Positions 32,122-43,249 of a stretch of DNA of 64,000 nt are shown one piece after another. Under the pieces are notes generated by a model, which did not search any database, had not been told where the DNA came from, and worked only from the letters and a program-made list of their open reading frames with translations. The number at the start of each line of letters is the position of its first letter. The first letter of the stretch is position 1. The translations under genes were made by a program, and so were the position numbers. Source of the DNA: Fistulifera solaris (Eukaryota; Bacillariophyta; Bacillariophyceae; Naviculales; Stauroneidaceae); the NCBI GenBank assembly GCA_030295235.1, contig AP026133.1:186001-250000 (forward strand), read 5' to 3'.

Positions 32122-33638
32122 TTATTCCTCTACCAGGATACTCTCTTCCTCCACACAATTGTTGATTTGTCGTCGACACGTCCGTTGATGCAAATCCAGG
32201 ACCGGGAAACCGGTACCACCTTCCACGTACAAGAACGGATAATTTACAATATGACGGTGCAGATCTTGGATGGTCGAAAGGTTGTAATACCGGTACTTTG
32301 CTCGCCGAAACCCACATTGCCACCAGAATTCGGCGATCCCCGCGCCACACGCCCGGTTATTGAGCAAAGGTATGGAATGATTCATGCCGGGATTACTCGC
32401 ATACCATTTTCCTTGATCGCAACAGGCCATTTGTTCATTTAATGGATCCAACGTCCACATTTGGGTGGTAAATTCCCGGGGCAATATTTTTTCTGGACGT
32501 GTATAGAGTGGGAAATTCTTTTCGTAGGGCAATGGCTGAAACCGATGCGCCGATATACTTTTGTTTTGTCGGAGAATGTCAGTAAAGGCCGGCAACGCAC
32601 TCGGCCGGGCATGCAAAATCAAATCCGGTTCCGTAAAGTACACAAACTCCCACCGTGACGCATTCGGTCCCAGCCATTGATCGGCTTTGGTTTGTGTTAT
32701 TCGTGCGGCTTGAGTTTGGCTTGCGTCGTGTTCGACGCAGTGGGCGGTAACGACCACGTTTGTGTCAGTAATGCCGTCTGCAATCGCTCCAAGGCCGTTT
32801 TCGGCAAGAATTTTGGGTCAACATTTTGCATCTCCATGACATGTAATTCCATAAATCGCATCTCAATTTTGTCTTGTATCGACGCAAAGACCGCTTCAAC
32901 TTGGTGGGTTTCATTTTGATCCAAACGTCCCCCGACCGCTACCACACAACGCCCCATCCCAATTTGCCATAACGACACCAACGTGGCCCGGAGGGCTTCT
33001 TCCGGCAATCGATGATCACTGTTCGGTAATGGCGCCAAGTACGGCAAGACAGCAATCGTGTTGGGTGCCGGAGAATTGGGAAAAATGGGCCACGGGATGC
33101 TTTGTTGCGTATAATTTTGCAAATGCTCGGCAATGACGGCAAAGGCCATCTTATCATGATAGGTTTGACGTTTTTGAAAATGTTTCCAAAACACCGACAA
33201 ATGCGTCACGGACAAATCCATCCAGTCGGTCGGCTGATAGACGGGAAATTTGCGAAACATTTTGAAGGACGCCGCTTCGAGTTGTCGAAAATACGCCGAC
33301 CATTCCACTTGTACAAAGGAATCGCGGGAGGCCCACCACATGCCCGCGTACGCTTGCGTCAACGTGGCCCAGTCATTGCCGTGCAACCATTTGACGGGTC
33401 TGGCGGGTATTGTTGTTGCTGTTATTGTTGCTGTTGCTGCTGCTGTTGTATTATAAAAGAAGAATCTTTGTTTTGGGTTATTGCTGTGTGTAATAGTGGT
33501 ATTGTTGTTTTCGGTTGCAAAGGAAAGGACGGTACCGTAACGATGAACGAGACTTTGTTGTCGTTGAAACATCAGTGTCGCCGCGGCCGCCATTAAATAC
33601 AGAAACGAATAGTAACGATACGGTCGAGATGAAGTCAT
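32122..33638 (-). CDS. Type II membrane protein of unknown function (one frame break)
   Basis: Short cytosolic N-terminus, one membrane span ('YSFLYLMAAAATLMF', about 10-24), an Asn/Thr-rich stem that includes a Thr/Ala run encoded by a gtt/gct microsatellite (33413-33451), then a long luminal domain ('GMGRCVVAVGGRLDQNETH', 'TDTNVVVTAHCVEHD', 'WEFVYFTEPDLILHARP'). The layout and 'YFTEPD' resemble Golgi glycosyltransferases, but I cannot name the family. The frame changes at the TTTT run 32811-32814, where one added base joins 'NVDPKILAENGLGAIADG' to the C-terminal part. About 505 residues. Confidence is good for a real gene, low for a role. Confidence 0.7.
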
Positions 33639-33952
33639 TGTTGTATGTGTATATGTATTTATGTATTTATATATGTATAGGAATGAACGATTTTATGACA
33701 AAACATGATGAAAAGGTCGAGTGTGTTTCTCTTGTGCATGCCACAGAAAAAGCTCTTGTTTGTGCTTTGTTGATCTTGTCGCTGGTTGTTGATATTTCAC
33801 TACAGTACGACGAGCTACGTAAGTCACCTGGCGATTAGTGCGACTGACGTACAGTTCGTGCAACAGTACAAAACGTTTTTTACACATTTCATTCGCACTC
33901 GGAAGGCAAATGGGCAACGGTCAGAACATCCCAAGCGATAGTCGCGTTTTTT
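33639..33952. other. Intergenic spacer
   Basis: About 310 bases with 'tatgtatttatgtatttatatatg' AT repeats near 33650-33680. No gene seen. Confidence 0.4.
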
Positions 33953-35404
33953 TCAACCGAAATAATAACAAATACTACGTAATAATGATGAATGAACAAG
34001 TGAAATAATGGGAGTGGAGGAGGAGTCCGTCAGGAACATCTCCCAACCGAACCGCGTGAGCGGATGCGTGACACGGTAACAAATCCCGTCAATTTGCACC
34101 GTACCATCCTGGCGTTGATGATAGTCTTGCACCAACTGGGAAAGACAAGGCAATGGCGTGGTTTGAATTGTCAGGGGAGTGGGAGGATCCAACAAGGGGC
34201 TCCAGTAACTGTGTCACATAGCGTCCGATGCCTAAACTCGCGGTCAAGCCTGGATGAGAAAAAAAACCAGTGTTGTGAGTAACCCCGACAAAAAAACAAT
34301 CCATCAATCCACATACTATCCACTTACCCGTAGAACGTATACTCGCACAAGCAATCCACTTTTGTGACACGGAAATTTGGTAATCGCAATGCTCCGTTCC
34401 GGGTCGGATGCCCACATAGTCTCCTCGATACGACAGGGGATCCACTTGCGGCACAATCCGTAACAAATGCTGCTCCAATGCGGCACTCACAGAAGGATTG
34501 ACGGAACAATCCTCACGGGACGGTTGATCCAAAGCTCTCGGTCCTACCACGAGTTGATCGTAGAGCGTCGAAAAGACAAATATACCCTTGGTTTGGGGAG
34601 ACGGCACTGGTTGGATGGGACGTGTGACCAACGTGTTTGACGAATAAATGCGGTATTGTCCGCGGCGGGGTTGTGTGGTCCAATGACAGGGCTTGTCGGC
34701 CTGCACGAGATCGGTCCAGAGTCCGGTCGCATTGACGACGGTTTTCCCACGCAATGCCATAGACTTGGTATTTGTTTCGTCGGTTTGTTTTCGCTGGATC
34801 GTCCAAAACCATCCTCACCCATAGCGGATTTTGCAGGATCCATTTCAAATTGTGTGAAAATCGTAGCACCATTTTGTTTTGCGTGAACGGCCAAGGCAAT
34901 TGAAAACAACCACGGATCGACCACCATTTCTCCCGGAATTATGGACCGCTCCGGTGCATTGGTCATTGAGATGAGGCTCCCACTGCCTTATTTCCTCTCG
35001 TGTCAGTCGTTTGGCTTGCGTATCACCTGCCTTGAGCGATTCTTGTAGAACAGTGTCGAGTTTCTCGTGGGCATCATCATCATGATCATCATCATCGTGA
35101 TCATCCCACGGCCACGTACACACCAACGAACCACAATCCCGGTACGGCACCTTCATTTCGTGACAAAATTGCCGTACATTTGAATGTCGTATCAATTCAC
35201 GTTCCAAATAACGGCGCCGCATCGACGCCCGTACAAACAATTCCCGAATTTTGCTTCCCACTGGCCCATGTAGTGCAACAAAATCGCGCTCGCGTATCGA
35301 CGAGTGCACATCGCCATCCCTGCAACGTCGCGGCCCTGTAACACGGCCAAACCAACGACACCTCCACCAATAATAACAAGGACATCGTAAGGATCATCTA
35401 TCAT
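33953..35404 (-). CDS. FAD-dependent oxidoreductase, DAO superfamily (L2HGDH/GlpA-like), several frame breaks
   Basis: FAD-binding Rossmann start 'YDVLVIIGGGVVGLAV', then in neighbouring frames 'GWRCALVDTR', 'NSGIVCTGVDAAP', 'LERELIRHSNVRQFCHEM', 'SIIPGEMVVDPWLFSIALA', 'TVVNATGLWTDLV', 'GIFVFSTLYDQLVVGPRA' and 'YRGDYVGIRPGTEH'. The order matches L-2-hydroxyglutarate dehydrogenase and GlpA-type glycerol-3-phosphate dehydrogenases. A 78-base intron (34250-34327, GTAAGT..CAG) joins 'CASIRST' to 'GLTASLGIGRYV', the FAD-binding C-terminal motif. About four or more frame changes lie along the coding sequence, so it may be a decayed gene or a badly called stretch. The substrate cannot be fixed from sequence. 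A GAT/ATC repeat (35067-35104) encodes an Asp-rich insertion absent from relatives. Confidence 0.7.
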
Positions 35405-35933
35405 AATGACAGAGAATGAAGATAGATGACAAACTCGAGTAGATTTGTGTTTTGGAAATGCAGCAAAGAACCATGTTTCGAAACAAAAAAAATTGGGGGC
35501 AGGCTCAGGATCAGGTAGGGATCAGGTTTTTTAGGACGCACGTCATTCTGATGGGGACATGTCGTACCAGCATTTATTACTGTTGATAGGAACTGTACAT
35601 GGGCATGCGTACTTTGTACTACGTGTGTTCCGTTTTTTCTCCGTTCAAAGAACTGCGAAGTTCGGCCTCGTTCGGCTGCTTCGCCTTCGTGCTTACTACG
35701 TATAATATTCATTCGTATAATATGGTGTTGATGTTCCTGTCATACTAGCTTTATTTTTTATTTCACCCAACAACCAGCGCAATAGATACGTCACAGAAGA
35801 AATAAACACGTCGGAGAAGAAATCCAGAGAGACAAAAACAAAGGACCTGAATGACACGGCTGCAATATTCGGGACGCGCTCCACCTTTGGGAAGCCATAC
35901 GCGAATTCCAAGAAATGGGTTCGTACAAGTACC
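35405..35933. other. Divergent region / unresolved 5' part of the zinc-finger gene
   Basis: The zinc-finger frame stays open upstream from 35934 to about 35765 without an ATG, behind a pyrimidine-rich 'tttattttttatttcac' and 'cag', so an upstream exon is possible. Elsewhere nothing is seen. Confidence 0.4.
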
Positions 35934-36921
35934 GTGGAGCCAGCAAACGTAGTAACGAAATCAACGCATTCGTGGAAACGTCCAGCGCAAGAAATGACTG
36001 CTTTGTCTTGGATGGAAACGACACAAAACGATGCCAAAGCCATTAGAACGTCGGAAACGGCTGTCTCCTCCGGCTATCAAGTGTCTCGCAATAAACTGGT
36101 ACGAAAGGATGTTGAGAAGGAAAGAGCGACTACAGAGAACCACAAAATGACGACTTCAGAACATCCTTTTATACAAAAGATTGAAACGACTCCAAAGGAT
36201 GCCACAGCACATGAATCATCGTCGTCGGAAATGGCTGTCTCCTCCGGCTACCAAGTGTCTCGAAACAAACTGATACGAAATGAAGGAAAGAAGGGGATAG
36301 AAACAGGGACTATAGCCTCTTGCCCAGAAACAACGACGGAGTCATCGACAGCGAACGGCGTTTATACGAAAAACAAGAAAAACAGTTTACGACGACTCAT
36401 CAATTTGGAGGAAGAATCATCCCAGCCGATACCCCACAATTCAGATGCTATTTGCAAGTACTCGCGAGTGTCGAAAAAGCGCAAGCGTTCGGTACCAGCA
36501 AAACGCATTCAAGTAGATTCTATAGATGATTTAGAGGAAAAGCCAGAAGAGGAGGAGGAAGAACGAGGTAAGAAACTGTTGACTGATTTTGCGTACCGTG
36601 AAACCAAGTCGCAAGGCTTGGTGCGTGTGCAGAAAAGACGCGGTGTGTCCCACCTTCTTGCAAGGCATCGAATGCACCAACGTTCGTTGCCTGAAGCGAC
36701 ATGATGTACCCGCAGAACAAGCGATGCCCATCTGCTCGTTTTTTCAACGCAAGGGCATGTGTTTGAAAGAGGATTGTAAGTTTCGTCACGTCAAAGTGAG
36801 TTTCGGTGCTTTGAATTGTCCCAACTTTGAGCGGAAGGGGTATTGTGACGATGTATCGTGTAAATTGATGCATCGCAAACGACCGCGGGTTCCGAATCAG
36901 CCCCAGCGCTCGATCAAGTAG
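35934..36921 (+). CDS. CCCH zinc-finger protein, ZC3H3-like (one frame break)
   Basis: The C-terminus holds consecutive CCCH fingers: 'CPTFLQGIECTNVRCLKRH', 'CSFFQRKGMCLKEDCKFRH' and 'CPNFERKGYCDDVSCKLMH'. The N-terminal half contains two copies of 'AVSSGYQVSRNKL(V/I)R', resembling the 'Y-x-L-x-R-x-K-L' motifs that precede the fingers of ZC3H3, a nuclear polyadenylation and mRNA-export factor. The frame changes at the AAAA run 36634-36637, where 'LVRVQK' continues as 'DAVCPTF'. The start is uncertain because the frame is open upstream (to about 35765) and 35934 is a GTG codon, so an upstream exon is likely. RNA binding is a firm family inference, the ZC3H3 link is moderate. Converges with the gene at 37021. 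Confidence 0.8.
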
Positions 36922-37020
36922 TTTTGCTTCATAGTAAATTCAAATAATACAATAGAAAAACACATCTACGTTTATACTTGAATGGTAGCAACGCTTGCAA
37001 GCAAATCACGACAAAGTTCG

Positions 37021-38549
37021 CTAATGACTGGGAATCAGAGAGAAGATTTGTCGGGCCAAATTGGTCAAAGGTTCTCTCGACAACCATTGCGGATGATGCT
37101 CTGTCTGTTGAAGCACCGCAGCCACTTCGGCATTTTGTAACCGCAAAGCCCACTGTAAGCTGGTGTAGCCATTGACCGCCTCCACATCCTTGGCGCCGTG
37201 ACGAAGCAATATTTGTACCGTGGACGGGTTGTTGGAACCTGCCGCGAAATGAAGGGCACTCCAGCCGTTCACATCCCTCTGGTTCACGTCCGCCATGCCA
37301 CCATCTCCATTAGCGGTATCACCTACGCCACGACAGAGAAACTCCAGAACTTGAAGAGACCCGTGGAATGCGCTAGCGTGCAAGGGGCAGGTTTGTGTCC
37401 CATCGGAGCCCACATGAAACCTGTCCACGGGAACGCATTGTTGTTGTACCAGCAACTTGACCGTCTCTAACATATCATCGCTGGCGCATGCATCAATTAA
37501 GCGCGTTGATAGTTGATTTTGAACGTGTTCCGGATATAAAGAGAATTTCTCGGCGCGTCGAACAGTGATAGTCTCGGCAACAGCACGTCGCGAACTCGCC
37601 AGAGCCTTGCGGAACGCCCCTACACATCCGGACGGTACTTGTTTTGGTATCTGCGACACGCTGGATGCCTCCTCCGTACCATGAAACCCTGTATTGGCTT
37701 TATAAGCTTCGTAGACTTTGGCTGCTGACATGCTTTGCATACTATGAGCCAGCGCTTCCATGCGTTCTAGCATGGAGCGTTTTTCCGTTTCGGATACCAT
37801 AGCAGCCCCCATTAAACTTCCCACTACACCTAATCGTAATATAATGTGTGAAAAGTCCGCGGCATCCATCGGAATGGAGTGTTCCGTCATCAACGACGCG
37901 GCGCCGCCGAGCAATGTGACCAAAAGGGCGGCACGGGCGGCGAGAGCCGAGCGATGGGGTGGGTGATGTACATGATTTTTGATCCACTTTCTCAACATCG
38001 TGAGAGAGGGGAGGATCTCTTAAAGATGTATTCGAACATAGATATTCTTGGAGAATGCATTCTAATCGGGATTCATCCAAGGACGCGATTCGGGCGACAA
38101 TCTCCAAGTCGTGTGCAGAAGGAACATCCTTTAGTGAAGCTCGTTGTAACTGGTGCTGTAAGAAATAAAAGCACTCGAAATTGGAATTCTTTGAAGTTTC
38201 GGAAAAGGCTGCTAGATCCGGCAAATCCAGATAGCTTAGTACATGCATCATGACGTCGTTGTAAAGGATTTCGTTCGCCGAAGATGACGCTTCTTCTTCG
38301 GTGTGCTCATCCAGCAACGACAACAAATCACTCACACTGTCTTTCGCCGCATCCGAGGCGGCGACCGAAAAAATAGCAAGAGGAAATTTTGACCAAAGAA
38401 GCGTTGATGCTCGTAGGTAACGTTGCCTCTTCAGTGACATCGAATTCTCCCGATGATGATGTTGATTCGTTCGAGTCGATTTCCGGTAGCAGCTCTGTGT
38501 ATTGTTCCCAGCCTTCATTCGCTGTCCAATTATCATGATTATTAGACAT
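37021..38549 (-). CDS. F-box / membrane / ankyrin-repeat protein (two frame breaks)
   Basis: Starts 'MSNNHDNWTANEGWEQYTEL' at 38549. After a frame change at the AAATTTT run 38384-38390 it reads 'AIFSVAASDAAKDSVSD' and an F-box-like helix set 'NDVMMHVLSYLDLPDLAAFS'. A second change near 37990-38020 leads to 'MLRKWIKNHVHHPPHR', a hydrophobic stretch ('ALAARAALLVTLLGGAA') and C-terminal ankyrin units ('PLHASAFHGSLQVLEFL', 'GWSALHFAAGSNNPSTVQILL', 'GYTSLQWALRLQNAEVAAVL'). About 509 residues if joined. F-box plus ankyrin suggests a substrate adaptor of an SCF ubiquitin ligase. Whether the middle hydrophobic region is a true membrane span is unsure. Confidence 0.68.
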
Positions 38550-39299
38550 TTTTGCTGAGATTCTGTGAGTGGAATGTAATATAGATTAGAAGATACGCTT
38601 TATTCGCATGAATTATGATGAAATGAGCTGTTTCTTATGAACAAGGGAAAACGGCGCTTTTCCCAAAGAGGTCCTGACTCCAGTCTCAGAAATCGCCCGG
38701 ACTTTTGTCATGGAACAATCAATCGCCTGATGTACAGGTAAGATTGACAGTGCATCCCCAACAGCCGTCAAAGTACTTAGAAAGTTTATACTCCGGTCCT
38801 GGATATTTCTACACTAAGTCCAAATGTACTCTTAAGGCACTGCGAAATGCGAAAGCGTTCTCTGTTCTCTTTGTTTCGGCTCTAACGTCTCGTCGTTCTA
38901 CGGTCATTCAATTTCGTCGTAATGGCATCTAATCTAGCGCCATCATTTCTAACATTCTAGCTCTTCATTTCATTGTGGACCTACAACATCACTAAAGGAG
39001 ACACATAGTCGAGCAACATTATTTTCATTTTACACCCTAATGACAAGAAAAAATAGAATAGACCGACGACAGTGGCGGCGTTGTGCCCGCAATTTCCCAG
39101 CTTTGTCTTTCAACACGGCCAGGAGTGATGACGCGGCCGCTCCAACGACGACGAACCACCACCAGCCCATACGGAACCGACCACAGATGCACCTCCAACG
39201 CTACTTCAAATCTACGCGACCGTGTCGCCCATCCCACTTTCTCTTGCCCCTTTTTCCCATACCAAATAATGCCACTCCCGTCTTAACTTGACCACGGAC
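38550..39299. other. Intergenic region
   Basis: About 750 bases with no supported gene. Open stretches here are short and lack domain content. Includes the 3' flank of SEC61A. Confidence 0.45.
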
Positions 39300-41028
39300 T
39301 TAGAGTCCGAAAGCACCCATGCCTTCCTTCTGTTCCTTGAGGAAAGCCTCGTAAAGGTAAAGATGATGGTGACCGCCAAAAGGATACCCGTTCCGGTACC
39401 AATGGCTCCCATAAAGTCGGCAATGACCGAAAGAGCGCCAATGCACATACCACCAAAGGCGGCCGCCGTGGGGATGTAGCGGTTCAACACATGGATCAAA
39501 GCCGAATCACGGTGACCTTTCATGACCATTTGGTTGTCACGCAATTGCTTGGCAACATCGCGGGCCGAGGCTCCCGACACTTCAATCCACGTTTTGGAGA
39601 AGAGTGCACAGGCCGTCAAAATGAACGTCAAATAAAAGACGGCATGGAATGGGTCGTAAATGATTTCGGCCAGTGACTGTGGGGGTGAAATGTAGTACGC
39701 AATACCGCCCACGGGGATCTTTTGTCCCGGCGATCCTTCGACTTCTTGCCATTTTCCCAACAAACGCACCAACACATTCGTGGGCGCGCGGTTGTAAAGA
39801 AGTTGCGAAACAAAGTAGAGATTGGACACCAATGCCGTTTGTAAGATGATGGGCATGTTGGATGTGTAAAAGAGCTTGATGGGGTAATTTCCTTCCTGGC
39901 CACGGTATTTCTGGTACTTGACGGGCAAGTTGACTCTCCATCCTTGAAAGTAAATGACAATGACAAAGACGAGGACCGTAGCCAAAAGATTGGTCAAGTT
40001 GGGCAAGTTCTGACGATACAATGCTTCTTGCAACGCTTGGACCTTGTTGCTGCGAGTAATCATCAAATGAAAGAGAGCGACAATGGCACCTTCAAACTCC
40101 GTTCCACGACCCGTATTGATCGTGGTGGGAGAAAAGGCCTTCCAGATAATGGTTTCACAAATGTTGGTAGCAATAAAGAGCGAAATACCACTGCCGAGTC
40201 CGTACCCTTTCTGCAACAGCTCATCGAGCGTCAAAACAATAAGACCGGCACAAAAGAGTTGCGCAATGATCAAAAGAGCATTTCCTGCTCCAATCGATCC
40301 CAGATCACCGTACATGCCCGAAACAACATACGCAATGGCTTCTCCGACCGTGATGAGAATACCAAACAATTTTTGGGCACCGGAAAAAGGGCCCGATCTT
40401 CCTTGACATTGTAATCGACTTCAATGATGCGAGAACCGGCCAAAAGTTGCATGACCAAACCGGAGGTGACAATCGGACTGATACCGAGTTCCATGAGAGT
40501 GCCACGATTCGAGGCCATAATGACACGCATCCAATAAAAGGGATCCGAGGATTTGGCGCTCTGGACACCGTAGATGGGAATTTGACAGCAAACCAAGAAG
40601 ATGAAGAGTGTAATTGTTGTCCATAAAAGCTTTTCACGGAAAGGAATCTGATGATAAAAAAGAGGAGAAGTGTGAGGCGAATGCAATGAATGAAACATCA
40701 GGCTGTATCACTAATGATGCAACAAACAATGTTTCTTCAAATAGGAAATGCCGCATACGTCTCGGAAAGGGTTCCAAGCATACGTCGTATGCTGCATGGA
40801 AAGACGCAAACGCCTGTATTCGAACCGTATCTACAAAATAGCTTGAAGGGATGATGAAGAAGAAGAAGAAGAAAAAAACGATCGGCATGCAACGAGCGTC
40901 GAAAACGAAACAAAACACCGTCATCGGGTGGATACGGGTCATTTTCACAATTCGCTCACCTTACGATCCGGACTGGCGACCTCCGGGAGGACGCACATGA
41001 CGGGACGAATTAAATGAAGGAATCTCAT
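39300..41028 (-). CDS. SEC61A: Sec61 alpha subunit of the ER translocon (two frame breaks)
   Basis: Forms the protein-conducting channel of the ER. Exon 1 (41028-40960) encodes '[20 protein letters not shown]', ending 'DRK'. A 312-base intron (40648-40959) follows, and exon 2 starts '[20 protein letters not shown]'. Highly conserved signatures: '[20 protein letters not shown]', '[13 protein letters not shown]', '[18 protein letters not shown]', '[19 protein letters not shown]', '[16 protein letters not shown]'. The frame changes at the A-run 40384-40388, where one base restores '[16 protein letters not shown]'. It changes again at about 39351-39362, restoring '[18 protein letters not shown]' and the stop at 39300-39302. 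Corrected length is about 472 residues, the family norm. An essential gene, so these breaks are likely consensus errors. Confidence 0.95.
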
Positions 41029-41640
41029 TTTAGTTGTTTTGTTTGTTCAAAAGAAAACAAAATGTACCCCCAAATGACTGGTGTTGTAATAACAGAATCA
41101 CAATATGCGCGCCATGAGCCGTTTGCGACCCCCTCGTCATCGCGACCCATCGACGAGAGGCGAGCGGGAGAGACCGCCGATTGCGGATGGTAGGACGGAC
41201 CAAGATATCGTTCCTGTTTCGTTTGGAGTGTACGAGTGAGAGAGTACAGAAAGCTATAGTCGGTCCACGTGGAGAAACAATAATAGGTCGAGGGATTTGG
41301 GACTTGGGGGAGACGGCCATTTTTACTAGATAGAGCGCTCAATTAAAGGCATTCAATAAAGTAAATGAAAGATGCTATGGTAATTTGATAACTGGTGCTC
41401 TGAATCACATCTGCTTCATATCTCAAAAGGAAGCGCCTAAAAATGGATTGCCGACTACCGGTACTCCATTTCAATGTCAGTCCCGTCATTTGTCTAGGGC
41501 TAACGCATCTCTTTGGGAGAATTCGGCGTACAATGCAATTCTGAGGAAGGCGACTTTGTGAACAGTTGTTGATAATATCAATAACAATGTTCCATCTTTC
41601 ATTAAAATATTTTTGAGGAACAATATCAATGGTCTCACTT
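41029..41640. other. Upstream region of SEC61A
   Basis: About 610 bases between the SEC61A start and the 3' end of the reductase gene. Open frames here are short and without recognisable content. No gene is called. Confidence 0.45.
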
Positions 41641-42714
41641 TCATCTATTTCGGAGTCCCAAAACATCTTTCACGAGTTGTTGATTGACGGGACACGAGAG
41701 GCCCCGTTGTTGACCTTGTTGTACGATAAATCCATTCAAATAGTCAATTTCGGTATCTCGTCCTGCTAATACATCTTGGAACATGGACGATTGATTGGCG
41801 GAAGTAGCCTTGATGACTGTTTCGACGTAGGTTTGCAGAGATTCCACCGCATATTCCTGGCCGGTCATTTGATGTGCGACCATCGAAACTTCTTGTACAA
41901 TTTCCATCATGTAAACATCAAGCGAAGATTCCGGAGGATGATTCCTTTGTTCATACAATCGTCGTATATCGCCATTCCGACATCGATACAGCGCCGTCAG
42001 CGGATTGATGACACAATTGGCGGCCAATTTGTACCACAATTCTCGATCCAGCGTTAAAGACGTTGTGCAATTTAAACCCGCGAGATCCAAGAGATGCGCC
42101 ATGGCGGGATAATCTTCAATCGATGTAGTGCCGTATCCGGCGTGGACTACGTGATAGAGTTCGTCGTCGTCGTCATCGTCGTCACGATACGCACCGTGAG
42201 TCGTCATGGCGAGGTGAATACGGGATCGTTCCTTCAAAAACTCTCGCAAGGTTTCCCGAATCGCCAAAGCACCATTGCAAAGGAGAATGATACGAGTTTG
42301 GGGAGAAATGCGATCGACAACTGTCGTAAGGGCCGGTAGAGCTTGATGCGCTTTCGTCGTGACGAAAAGGTTCTGAAACGGTCTCTTTTGATTCAATTCC
42401 CCGATCAAGGCGGCGGGAACCTGGACGGTGCGAGGAGCTCTTCGAGTGATATTGTGTTTGGCCTGCACGCAAATGGCGACTTTCGACCCGCCCAGGAGAC
42501 GATGTTGATGATTCTTCCGTAACAGCAATTGGACGGGGTAAGACGGTAACGCACTTCGAATTGATGCTGCCCACAGTAAACCGATGGAACCAGCTCCCAA
42601 TATGTGAATGGGTTCTTGAAAATCGAAAAAAGCCGCATTCGTGGCGTGTTGTTGGGAAGCCGAAGTCATCTTCTTTCTGTAGAATTGATCTTGTGTTCCC
42701 TCTTTTAGCCGCAA
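41641..42714 (-). CDS. panE: Ketopantoate reductase (2-dehydropantoate 2-reductase)
   Basis: NADPH-dependent reduction of ketopantoate to pantoate, for pantothenate and CoA synthesis. Rossmann motif 'IHILGAGSIGLLWAASIR', then 'NLFVTTKAHQALPAL', 'ILLCNGALAIRETL', the catalytic block 'LWYKLAANCVINPLTALYRC' (Lys and Asn of the PanE active site), and 'SSMFQDVLAGRDTEIDYLNG' with the conserved Glu. One exon. The frame opens with ATG at 42714, but a second ATG at 42669 ('MTSASQQHATN') is 15 residues nearer the fold and is the likelier start (342 residues). A run of seven aspartates ('YRDDDDDDDELYH') is an insertion not usual in the family. No clear organelle signal. Confidence 0.92.
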   Translation of the reverse strand: MRLKEGTQDQFYRKKMTSASQQHATNAAFFDFQEPIHILGAGSIGLLWAASIRSALPSYPVQLLLRKNHQHRLLGGSKVAICVQAKHNITRRAPRTVQVPAALIGELNQKRPFQNLFVTTKAHQALPALTTVVDRISPQTRIILLCNGALAIRETLREFLKERSRIHLAMTTHGAYRDDDDDDDELYHVVHAGYGTTSIEDYPAMAHLLDLAGLNCTTSLTLDRELWYKLAANCVINPLTALYRCRNGDIRRLYEQRNHPPESSLDVYMMEIVQEVSMVAHQMTGQEYAVESLQTYVETVIKATSANQSSMFQDVLAGRDTEIDYLNGFIVQQGQQRGLSCPVNQQLVKDVLGLRNR

Positions 42715-43249
42715 TGCTTCAACAGAGATCAGTTATAATGAATAATGCTCCGTTGAATTGTTGATTTCTGTATTGTGAGAAGGAGGAAGGAATGATTCCC
42801 ATGGCTTTTGTGATGTGAGGGCGCGAATTCTGTGTATTTGTCGCAAGTCGCACGTCAGGCACCCGGAGGTATAATTCATAGCTAGAAGATTTTGCGAAGT
42901 CCAAGCCTTTGTTGTAATCTATGTACGCATGAATGCAAAACCCAATTCGGGCACATTTGAAAACTGCGAAAATACGATAGCTCCTTTCGATTATATGCCC
43001 TAAAGACATGGAAATGCCACAAAAGAAGGGGAGATTGCGTGGGTGAAATCAGAAATCTTTTGGAAATAATTTACCACAATCTAACATGTTTTCTATGAAG
43101 AGGGACTGCATCGTTGACTTAACGAGAAATACACATACAAAACGTTCGGTAGAGATAGCGAGTTTCCCCTTGTGGAACCCTTATTTCCCAACGCCTCGAG
43201 ATGTTTTGCGTCTAGAAAATCCCAATCAACTCGCTCCATTTCACCAAGC
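42715..43249. other. Intergenic region
   Basis: About 530 bases between two minus-strand genes. No supported gene or repeat. Confidence 0.45.

Noticed and set aside
33953-35404. Two separate small genes in place of one FAD oxidoreductase
   Set aside because: The pieces follow the order of a single family member from FAD-binding start to C-terminal motif, and a good intron links the last two.
39300-41028. SEC61A as a pseudogene
   Set aside because: Both frame changes sit at or near homopolymers, and all residues on either side match a highly conserved family, so error is likelier than decay.
41030-41320. Minus-strand frame upstream of SEC61A
   Set aside because: It overlaps the leader region, has no domain and no credible start context.
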